6,497 nucleotides of DNA from Candidatus Levyibacteriota bacterium. GTDB lineage: Bacteria > Patescibacteriota > Microgenomatia > Levybacterales > GWA1-39-11. The position numbers were made by a program, and so were the translations under genes. The stretch is taken from contig JACQKO010000009.1 in assembly GCA_016204525.1 (NCBI GenBank), positions 1-6,497 on the forward strand, read 5' to 3'. The notes beneath the pieces are model-generated. The model had not been told where the DNA came from. It was given only the letters and a program-made list of their open reading frames with translations, and searched no databases. This document shows, in pieces, positions 1 through 4,172 of the stretch. The stretch's first letter is position 1; each line of letters opens with the position of its first letter.

Positions 1-35
1 GTAAATATACATATTAAATCTTAAATATTTTATTT

Positions 36-67
36 TTGATATGTATTTTTTATATTTGATTTTTAAT
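36..67 (+). promoter_or_regulatory. Possible promoter of the FemAB gene (weak)
   Basis: The 74 bases before the gene are almost pure A/T and contain no Shine-Dalgarno sequence. A -35-like TTGATA lies at 36-41 and a -10-like TTTAAT at 62-67, with a long 20-nt spacer and 7 nt to the ATG at 75. In DNA this AT-rich such boxes arise easily by chance. The call rests mainly on its resemblance to the better promoters elsewhere in this window. Confidence 0.25.
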
Positions 68-74
68 ATTTAAT

Positions 75-1199
75 ATGATGAACGACTTTACAGATATAAC
101 TGAGGAACAAAAACAGGATTACAATAACATTGTCGCGCATCCTTTGCAATCGTTTGAGTGGGGGGAGTTTCGGAAAAAAACCGGAGTCAAAGTTATCCGC
201 CGGGGACTTGTCCGCAATGAAAAGCTTGTCGAAGGGTTTACCTTAACTCTTCATAAAATACCCCGAACAAAACTATATATCGGTTATCTACCAAAAGGTA
301 ATTCACCAACAGACGAATTAATCGACGAACTACAGCGAATAGGACGCGAAGAAAACTGCATTTTCATCCAACTCGAACCAAAGGTAGAGCGAGGGGTGAC
401 CCGTAGCGGGGTCGGACTGAGCGGTAACGAGGGAGACCGGCTGCAAAGCGATAGCTTTGACAGCGGTGGGAGACGAAAACAGGAACAGGACCCCGAGCAA
501 GTAATTAAGCTTGGACTTCGGTCTGCCGCTCATCCCCTTTTTACCAAATACACATTCGTTCTTGATTTGACCAAAACCGAACAAGAATTGCTGGAGGCTA
601 TGTATCCCAAAACCCGTTACAACATTCGGGTTGCAGAAAAACACAAAGTAAAAGTAGTTGAGAATAATTCAAAAGAATCCTTTGAGCAGTATCTAAAACT
701 TATGACCGAAACGACTGCTCGCCAAGAATTCTACGCCCACACCCCTTCTTACCATCGGAATATGTTCGAGATCCTTGCTAAAGGCCAAAAGCCAACAGCT
801 AATAGCCTTTCTTATCACTTGTTAAATGCTACTTATGATTCAAAAACATTAACTAGTTGGGTGCTCTTTGTTTTTAAAGATACAGTGTATTACCCTTACG
901 GTGCCTCAAGCCGACTGCACCGCGAAAAAATGGCGTCAAACTTGATAATGTGGGAAGCAATAAAATTCGGCAAGAAACTAGGCCTCAAATATTTTGATAC
1001 GTGGGGAGCTCTAGGGCCAGAACCTGACAAAAAAGATCCATGGTACGGATTCCATAGATTTAAAGAAGGATATGGCGGAGAACTCGTTGAATTCGTAGGC
1101 AGTTATGATTTAGTAATAAAACCCGCGCTTTACGAAATCTATAAAGTTGCCGACAAACTCCGCTGGATCCTCCTCAGGTTAAAATCCAAAATTCAATAG
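75..1199 (+). CDS. FemAB-family peptidoglycan interpeptide-bridge aminoacyltransferase
   Basis: This 374-residue cytoplasmic protein looks like a FemA/FemB/FemX-type transferase. The family uses aminoacyl-tRNA to add residues to the stem peptide of lipid-linked peptidoglycan precursors. Visible family features are an N-terminal block with SFEWGEF (residues 26-32), the segment YTFVLDLTKTEQELLEAM (159-176) followed by PKTRYNIRVAEK (178-189), and near the C-terminus FDTWGALG (307-314) and RFKEGYGGELVEF (328-340), then a basic helical tail. Tandem ATGs at 75 and 78 both fit, and no Shine-Dalgarno sequence is present. Residues about 106-141 are atypical: GC-rich, low in hydrophobics, and apparently an in-frame insertion (separate entry). 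Removing them joins the conserved blocks directly. The substrate amino acid cannot be told from sequence. The family call is firm, the exact biochemical role is not. Confidence 0.88.
   Translation: MMNDFTDITEEQKQDYNNIVAHPLQSFEWGEFRKKTGVKVIRRGLVRNEKLVEGFTLTLHKIPRTKLYIGYLPKGNSPTDELIDELQRIGREENCIFIQLEPKVERGVTRSGVGLSGNEGDRLQSDSFDSGGRRKQEQDPEQVIKLGLRSAAHPLFTKYTFVLDLTKTEQELLEAMYPKTRYNIRVAEKHKVKVVENNSKESFEQYLKLMTETTARQEFYAHTPSYHRNMFEILAKGQKPTANSLSYHLLNATYDSKTLTSWVLFVFKDTVYYPYGASSRLHREKMASNLIMWEAIKFGKKLGLKYFDTWGALGPEPDKKDPWYGFHRFKEGYGGELVEFVGSYDLVIKPALYEIYKVADKLRWILLRLKSKIQ
387..498 (+). repeat. In-frame GC-rich palindromic insertion inside the FemAB gene
   Basis: A stretch of about 104 bases (391-494) is roughly 62% G+C by hand count, in clear contrast to its AT-rich surroundings. 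It is full of inverted repeats: GACCC/GGGTC (398-402 with 409-413) around a 6-nt loop, GGGGT/ACCCC (393-397 with 490-494) joining the two ends, and a strong central hairpin at 436-467. GAGC occurs at 387-390 and again at 495-498, exactly 108 nt (36 codons) apart. Deleting one copy plus the intervening sequence leaves V-E-Q-V-I-K in frame, which reads as normal protein. The encoded peptide (residues 106-141) is rich in G, S, R, D and Q and looks like a disordered surface loop. This resembles the protein-coding palindromic elements known from Rickettsia, but no relationship by sequence is claimed. The exact boundaries are uncertain. Confidence 0.6.
436..467 (+). other. Strong hairpin within the FemAB insertion
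   Basis: CAAAGC (444-449) pairs perfectly with GCTTTG (454-459) around a GATA tetraloop. The stem continues with CTG/CAG (441-443 with 461-463, A460 bulged) and ACCG/CGGT (436-439 with 464-467, G440 bulged), for 13 base pairs in all. It lies within the coding sequence and has no U-tract, so it is not a terminator. It is better explained as the core of a palindromic element. Confidence 0.7.
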
Positions 1200-1200
1200 C

Positions 1201-1229
1201 TTGTAATATGTAGCACATTGTGCTACATT
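1201..1229 (+). promoter_or_regulatory. Promoter with inverted-repeat operator for the toxin-antitoxin operon
   Basis: A perfect 9-bp inverted repeat, ATGTAGCAC (1208-1216) and GTGCTACAT (1220-1228), is separated by ATT. It sits exactly over a plausible promoter: -35 TTGTAA at 1201-1206, a 17-nt spacer, and an extended -10 (TG at 1221-1222, TACATT at 1224-1229). A ribbon-helix-helix antitoxin or its complex with the toxin usually binds such a dyad and represses its own operon, so autoregulation is the natural reading. The dyad covers the spacer and the -10, so binding would block RNA polymerase. Confidence 0.65.
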
Positions 1230-1235
1230 ATTTCT

Positions 1236-1544
1236 GTGATCTCTATCAGGAAACTTATATGGGATGTTTGGAATATACAGCATATTGCACGACACCATAT
1301 TGTTCCTGATGAAGTAGAAGAAGTTTGCCATAGAGAACCTTTAGTATTGCGTGGACAACAAAAAGGGCGATTAGTACTTATGGGTCCAACAGAAGCCAAG
1401 CGCATGCTATCTGTGATTCTTGAAGCAAAGGGACAAGGAAAATATTATCCAATAACTGCCTATGAAACAGATCAATCAGATATAGCATTATATAGTCGAT
1501 TGCAAGGAGGTGGAAAAGATGACAAGAATGAAGAAAACAAGTAG
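1236..1544 (+). CDS. brnT: BrnT-like toxin of a type II toxin-antitoxin module
   Basis: This is a small protein of 102 residues from the GTG at 1236. BrnT toxins are small RNase-fold proteins that cleave RNA and stop translation. Family-like features are the opening RKLIWDVWNIQHIARHH, matching the WD...N..H...RH pattern, then PDEVEEVC, a GRLVLMG strand, an R-L-S-V strand and the closing YYPITAYE strand. The C-terminus (GGGKDDKNEENK) is charged and probably disordered; its codons also hold the antitoxin ribosome binding site. A TTG at 1218 would add six residues but lies in the loop of the operator repeat, upstream of the predicted transcription start, so GTG 1236 is preferred. That GTG falls 6 nt after the -10 box and has no Shine-Dalgarno sequence, so the message may be leaderless. 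Toxin-before-antitoxin order is normal for BrnT systems. Family assignment is likely; activity is untested. Confidence 0.75.
   Translation: MISIRKLIWDVWNIQHIARHHIVPDEVEEVCHREPLVLRGQQKGRLVLMGPTEAKRMLSVILEAKGQGKYYPITAYETDQSDIALYSRLQGGGKDDKNEENK
1504..1510 (+). promoter_or_regulatory. Ribosome binding site setting the antitoxin start
   Basis: AAGGAGG is a full Shine-Dalgarno match, 8 nt before the ATG at 1519. It lies inside the toxin reading frame, so the antitoxin is translated by coupling or re-initiation near the end of the toxin. It is the only strong Shine-Dalgarno sequence seen in the window. It excludes GTG 1510, which would start within it, and makes ATG 1528 less likely because the spacing would be 17 nt. 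Confidence 0.8.
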
Positions 1545-1779
1545 GATACCAAAATTTAAAACTAGAGAAGAAGAAGCAAGATGGTGGGATACTCATAATC
1601 TTTCAGATTATCAGGATGAATTTAAAACAGTTAAGGCGCGCTTCGCAAAAAATCTCTCCGAAGGTATACATGTTCGACTTGATCCTGATACCTTAAAGAA
1701 ATTACGTCAGGAAGCAAATCAGAAGGGAATCGGTCCTACTACTTTAGTTCGGATGTGGGTTATGCAACAATTGCGCTAA
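1519..1779 (+). CDS. CopG-type ribbon-helix-helix antitoxin
   Basis: An 86-residue protein that should neutralise the BrnT-like toxin and repress the operon. The N-terminal half carries IPKFKTREEEARWWDTHN, a hallmark of the CopG-like antitoxins paired with BrnT-type toxins; this segment is typically the toxin-wrapping part. The C-terminal third (about residues 49-85) reads as a ribbon-helix-helix fold: strand GIHVRLDP, helix TLKKLRQEANQKG, turn IGPTT, then helix LVRMWVMQQLR. The strand is expected to sit in the DNA major groove, most likely at the inverted repeat at 1208-1228. The gene overlaps the toxin by 26 nt. The stop codon at 1777-1779 is followed after 4 nt by the FemAB-like relic, so the module ends abruptly against foreign-looking context. 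Family call good; pairing inferred from adjacency. Confidence 0.8.
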   Translation: MTRMKKTSRIPKFKTREEEARWWDTHNLSDYQDEFKTVKARFAKNLSEGIHVRLDPDTLKKLRQEANQKGIGPTTLVRMWVMQQLR

Positions 1780-1783
1780 CCCT

Positions 1784-1837
1784 ACCAATAAACTCCGCTG
1801 GGCCCTTCTAAGGTTGCAAAAAATGATTACTAGGTGA
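1784..1837 (+). pseudogene. Relic of a second FemAB C-terminus
   Basis: In one frame these bases read T-N-K-L-R-W-A-L-L-R-L-Q-K-M-I-T-R-stop, closely matching the FemAB gene tail D-K-L-R-W-I-L-L-R-L-K-S-K-I-Q-stop at 1152-1199. At the nucleotide level the twelve bases AAACTCCGCTGG are identical (1790-1801 versus 1155-1166), with further matches to AGGTT. No start codon or upstream body of a FemAB gene survives, because the antitoxin gene occupies that place. The relic overlaps the stop codon of the convergent methyltransferase by 8 nt, as if it had been that gene's ordinary neighbour before the toxin-antitoxin module arrived. It could be the remnant of a tandem paralogue or a duplication scar left by insertion. 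Confidence 0.62.
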
Positions 1838-2375
1838 TTTTGTAGAGGTGGATTTGGTTTTTGGTGTCTGAGCGAACAAGTTTTAGTTTGTCTTTTTCGC
1901 GAATTTCGAATTTGTATTTGTAGCTTATTATTTTTGTTCCTTTTTTAAGCTCGCGAAATACCTTGGGTTTGAGTTTTTCAAGTACACGGGGGATAAGGTA
2001 AACAAAGACAACAGTTGCGTCTGAAATATTATAATCGAAAAAATTGCCGCGTTTTAAAGTAACCTTATCCTTTAAATTATACAATCGAACTTTTAACCAT
2101 GCGGTTAAGTGTCGAATATAATCGATTTCGATGCCAACCCCGCGCCCTCCGAATTCTCGCGCAGCAATTATCGGAACCCTGCCGTCCCCAGATCCAAGAT
2201 CATAAACAATATCTTTTTTCGTGACTTTCGCGATTCTTAAACCTTCGCGTATTTGGCGAGTACGTACAACCCACCATGGACTCCAAGGACTGTCAGGCGG
2301 CCAAACAAACCAGAGAATAACCAAGGAAACAACAATGATAATTCCGAAGAAAATATTTATTAAAATAAATCCCAT
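1830..2375 (-). CDS. Membrane-anchored SAM-dependent methyltransferase, FAM173-like
   Basis: A 181-residue class I methyltransferase. Residues about 3-25 form one strongly hydrophobic membrane anchor, followed by a Trp/Pro-rich linker (WPPDSPWSPWW). Motif I is clear, YDLGSGDGRV (58-67), followed by GVGIEID (79-85), whose acidic residue should bind the SAM ribose. The later segment ATVVFVYLIPRVLEKLKPKV with IISYKYKF resembles the FAM173/ATPSCKMT protein-lysine methyltransferases, which share the DxGSGDGR motif and an N-terminal anchor. Protein methylation is therefore suggested but the target is unknown. ATG 2375 is chosen because AAGAG lies 6 nt upstream; TTG 2381 would add two residues. The gene follows sodX on the same strand after 61 nt with a dyad between them, so co-transcription is uncertain. 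Its stop lies inside the FemAB relic. Confidence 0.78.
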   Translation of the reverse strand: MGFILINIFFGIIIVVSLVILWFVWPPDSPWSPWWVVRTRQIREGLRIAKVTKKDIVYDLGSGDGRVPIIAAREFGGRGVGIEIDYIRHLTAWLKVRLYNLKDKVTLKRGNFFDYNISDATVVFVYLIPRVLEKLKPKVFRELKKGTKIISYKYKFEIREKDKLKLVRSDTKNQIHLYKIT

Positions 2376-2414
2376 ACTCAACTCTTAATATATTAATAAT
2401 GGAATATATTCAGA

Positions 2415-2438
2415 GATGGTATGATCGACCATACCATC
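2415..2438 (-). repeat. Inverted repeat at the sodX stop codon
   Basis: GATGGTATG (2415-2423) and CATACCATC (2430-2438) form a perfect 9-bp stem with a 6-nt loop. The dyad overlaps the sodX stop codon (2437-2439) and precedes the methyltransferase gene. It could act as a weak or factor-dependent terminator, an RNA-end stabiliser or a protein site. No run of T follows on the - strand, so a classical intrinsic terminator is not supported. Confidence 0.55.
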
Positions 2439-2721
2439 ATAACACAGCCAACTTAAATAGTACTTTACCTAAAATATGACTTTTCCGAATAGGTCTTATT
2501 TTTAGACTGTCAGATTTATTATCTCCATAAACATCATATGTATCGTTCGAAACTTTAACGATTCGTTTGATCAGAATTTTATTATTGTAGCGAAAGACAA
2601 CTACATCTCCTCTTTTTGGTTTTATAAAAAAATAAGATAGATTCGAAGCAATTACTTTATCACCAGGATTTAGGTATGGCATCATGCTGTGGCCTGAGAT
2701 TTTGAAGATTCCAAGAAGCAT
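2437..2721 (-). CDS. sodX: Nickel-type superoxide dismutase maturation protease, S24/S26 family
   Basis: A 94-residue serine protease of the signal-peptidase-like (S24/S26) fold. The motif SGHSMMPYLNPGD (residues 9-21) holds the nucleophile Ser12. K-R-G-D-V-V-V-F (36-43) is the next conserved strand, Lys52 in LIKRI is the expected general base, and GDNKSDS (66-72) is the usual family motif. There is no membrane segment, unlike ordinary signal peptidase I, so it should act in the cytoplasm. Its position directly after sodN marks it as the protease that removes the SOD presequence so that the free N-terminal His can bind nickel. ATG 2721 is the only good start. It lies 7 nt after a 13-bp hairpin whose 3' arm holds the G-rich bases that would have to serve as a ribosome binding site. 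Assignment rests on motifs plus adjacency. Confidence 0.85.
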   Translation of the reverse strand: MLLGIFKISGHSMMPYLNPGDKVIASNLSYFFIKPKRGDVVVFRYNNKILIKRIVKVSNDTYDVYGDNKSDSLKIRPIRKSHILGKVLFKLAVL

Positions 2722-2728
2722 ATTATCT

Positions 2729-2764
2729 CACCCCCGAGGTGAAAACTCTCCCACCTCGGGGGTG
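2729..2764 (-). promoter_or_regulatory. Perfect 13-bp hairpin between sodN and sodX
   Basis: CACCCCCGAGGTG (2729-2741) and CACCTCGGGGGTG (2752-2764) are exact reverse complements with a 10-nt loop, a very stable GC-rich stem in an AT-rich region. In the - strand message it lies between the sodN stop and the sodX ATG. The GGGGGTG that could pair with 16S rRNA is in its 3' arm, and GGAGAG is in the loop. No T-run follows. Plausible roles are partial termination, protection of the sodN 3' end, or damping sodX translation, so that far more SOD than protease is made. Confidence 0.75.
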
Positions 2765-2774
2765 GTTAGGGATT

Positions 2775-3278
2775 TCACTTGTGAGAGACAATTTCCCCCT
2801 CGGTTGGGTAGCCTGAAGGGATGCGAACCGGCTCAAAGTCTTTTGTTTTATAAAAGATCTCTGCGATTTTTTGAGTCGTTTCTAAAAGTTTTTGCGCTGC
2901 TTCCGTGTCAATCTCTTGCCGAGTTTTAATTGAGAGCTTTACTGCATTTGATATTAATTCTTTAAGCTCGGGGAATTCTTTGTGGTGTTCGGGCTTAAAA
3001 TAATCATTGTCAAGTGTCCCAAGCTCCTCTTCAGCCAATCTTCCATGCTCTTCTTTAACTTTAGTTAATCGAGCAATCTGCGAAATTATTCTTTTTCTTT
3101 CATCAAAGGGGGGCTCTTTTGAAGATGCAGAAACTTCTTCAAGCATTTGGGTCATTCGAAGTACGGTATGAGCGGCAATTTGAGCAGGAGTCGGATCATA
3201 AACTCCGCAAGGGATATCGCAATGCGCATAAGCAGTTTTTAAGGGAATAAGATTTAAGATGTAAGACATTGCATTCAT
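2775..3278 (-). CDS. sodN: Nickel-containing superoxide dismutase precursor
   Basis: Converts superoxide to oxygen and hydrogen peroxide with a Ni centre. The diagnostic nickel hook HCDIPCGVYDP begins at residue 19; the expected ligands are His19 (amine and imidazole), Cys20 and Cys24, with Tyr27 guarding the site. Residues 1-18 (ending K-T-A-Y-A) form the presequence to be cut at Ala18-His19 by the neighbouring protease. The rest fits the four-helix Ni-SOD subunit: KVKEEHGRLAEEE, then NDYFKPEHHKEFPEL, then a final helix ending IAEIFYKTK. The mature form of 149 residues is longer than the roughly 117 of Streptomyces, mainly through a C-terminal tail after residue 146. The position equal to Glu17 of the Streptomyces enzyme is Ala, and the usual Trp before T-D-Y-F is replaced. 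Start ATG 3278; ATG 3269 is possible. No Shine-Dalgarno sequence; a -10 box lies 8 nt upstream. Confidence 0.95.
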   Translation of the reverse strand: MNAMSYILNLIPLKTAYAHCDIPCGVYDPTPAQIAAHTVLRMTQMLEEVSASSKEPPFDERKRIISQIARLTKVKEEHGRLAEEELGTLDNDYFKPEHHKEFPELKELISNAVKLSIKTRQEIDTEAAQKLLETTQKIAEIFYKTKDFEPVRIPSGYPTEGEIVSHK

Positions 3279-3286
3279 AATTCGAT

Positions 3287-3318
3287 ATTATAATAACCCG
3301 AATTTTTAAGAATTGCAA
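3287..3318 (-). promoter_or_regulatory. Promoter of the sodN-sodX operon
   Basis: On the - strand a consensus -10 TATAAT (3292-3287), overlapped by TATTAT (3295-3290), lies 8 nt before the sodN ATG. A -35-like TTGCAA (3318-3313) is 17 nt from TATTAT and sits in the last codons of the preceding gene. The transcription start would fall at or next to the ATG, suggesting a leaderless message. No Fur-, Nur- or SoxR-like dyad was recognised. Confidence 0.55.
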
Positions 3319-4136
3319 ATGAGTTCGGCGCTTTCGCGGATTACCGGAATCCTCTTCTCATCTATTAGATATTTTGTACGGAGTTCTTCATCTGAAACTT
3401 TCAAGAGATCCGATGCTAATACTATTCCGTTGTCGATAAATCTTCTTTCTTCTTCTCCCGTTAAATCTGTTAAGGTTGTCACTGGGTACATTTTTGGCTT
3501 TTCTACAAATTCTGCAAGACTTCCCCCCTCAGGGTAATTCCATGATAATGTTTTTACTCCCTTACACTTTGCATAATCAATTGCATCCGTTGTCAATTTT
3601 GTATTTGTGGCAACCCAAACTCCATCAATATTATTCGGACTTTTAACATCTAGAAACCTTGCGTAAGTATAAAGTAAAACCTGGACGTCCGTCTTGCCAA
3701 TCTTCTGATTGTGAAATTTTGCCTCAACAATTTCCCGCCTCCCGCCTTTTTCAATTAATAAATCTATCTCATGACTCACGCATTCGCCCTCCATAATCAA
3801 ATCCGTCTGTACTTTATATCCTTGATCGGCAAAAATCTTCCCCAAATACTTTTCGAAAGGAAATCCTGTAGGCCCAAGTTCAAAGATTGCTTGTCTGAGA
3901 TTAAAACGAAGACCGCTTTTTTTGTCTTTATCAATTAGAAATTCGCGAATGTGATAGAAGATTTCATCAGTGGTAATTGTATCATCAGCTTGTACTTTTT
4001 CCTTAATGTGGGCAAGAACTCTATCATGAAGTTCTTTGGGAACTCCAACCCGCTCGATGGACCTTAGGACATGCTGGTCATCAAAAGGCACTTCACTCCC
4101 ATCCCTCTTTATGACAGTAATTGGTTGGGCAGCCAT
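3306..4136 (-). CDS. ATP-cone / PD-(D/E)XK nuclease-like protein with C-terminal helix-hairpin-helix
   Basis: A 276-residue three-part protein. Residues about 5-88 form an ATP-cone (ITVIKRDGSEVPFD at the start, then TITTDEIFYHI and a closing helix), a nucleotide-sensing domain best known from ribonucleotide reductases and NrdR. Residues about 90-215 look like a Mrr-type restriction-endonuclease fold: a leading helix FEKYLGKIFADQGYKV, then Asp125 in HEIDLLI, Glu138-x-Lys140 in IVEAKF, and Gln152 in the following helix, giving an apparently intact catalytic set. Residues about 219-274 (TTLTDLTGEEERRFIDNGI...) resemble a helix-hairpin-helix DNA-binding domain. This suggests an (d)NTP-responsive DNA nuclease, but substrate and role are unknown, and no methyltransferase or other restriction partner is adjacent. 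ATG 4136 is preceded by an extended -10 box 8 nt upstream and no Shine-Dalgarno sequence. The stop is 27 nt before sodN, same strand. Confidence 0.8.
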   Translation of the reverse strand: MAAQPITVIKRDGSEVPFDDQHVLRSIERVGVPKELHDRVLAHIKEKVQADDTITTDEIFYHIREFLIDKDKKSGLRFNLRQAIFELGPTGFPFEKYLGKIFADQGYKVQTDLIMEGECVSHEIDLLIEKGGRREIVEAKFHNQKIGKTDVQVLLYTYARFLDVKSPNNIDGVWVATNTKLTTDAIDYAKCKGVKTLSWNYPEGGSLAEFVEKPKMYPVTTLTDLTGEEERRFIDNGIVLASDLLKVSDEELRTKYLIDEKRIPVIRESAELICNS

Positions 4137-4144
4137 ATATTAAG

Positions 4145-4172
4145 TTTATAGCAGACTACAAGGGACTAGCAA
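4145..4172 (-). promoter_or_regulatory. Promoter of the ATP-cone nuclease gene
   Basis: On the - strand an extended -10 (TGC at 4153-4151, TATAAA at 4150-4145) lies 8 nt before the ATG at 4136, the same spacing as at sodN. A -35-like TTGCTA at 4172-4167 is 16 nt upstream and falls within the heptamer repeat. The transcription start should be at or near the ATG, again suggesting a leaderless message. Confidence 0.5.

Noticed and set aside
21..73. AT-only inverted repeat TTAAATATT / AATATTTAA (21-29 and 65-73)
   Set aside because: In sequence that is nearly all A and T such matches are expected by chance, and the arms are 35 nt apart.
391..494. GC-rich FemAB segment as a tRNA or other structured RNA gene
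   Set aside because: The stems do not form a cloverleaf, there is no T-loop or anticodon arrangement, and the reading frame stays open throughout.
330..644. Open frame of 104 codons on the - strand inside the FemAB gene
   Set aside because: It is antisense to a well-supported gene, has no recognisable motif, and is partly kept open by the GC-rich insertion.
1218..1235. TTG 1218 as the toxin start
   Set aside because: It lies in the loop of the operator dyad and upstream of the predicted transcription start. The extra residues do not look like family sequence.
1223..1596. Two - strand open frames (1223-1405 and 1378-1596) across the toxin-antitoxin genes
   Set aside because: They are antisense shadows of the toxin and antitoxin frames with no plausible start signals or protein-like motifs.
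2385..2396. 12-bp palindrome TTAATATATTAA upstream of the methyltransferase
   Set aside because: It is pure A/T and overlaps the weak ribosome site; too little information to call an operator.
2729..2764. Hairpin read as a classical intrinsic terminator
   Set aside because: No U-tract follows on either strand, and on the - strand the next gene starts 7 nt later.
2684..2929. A + strand open frame across the sodX-sodN junction
   Set aside because: It is antisense to two confident genes and runs through the hairpin; the translation has no family resemblance.
3313..3537. A + strand open frame inside the ATP-cone gene
   Set aside because: It is a Ser-rich antisense shadow of a gene with clear domains.
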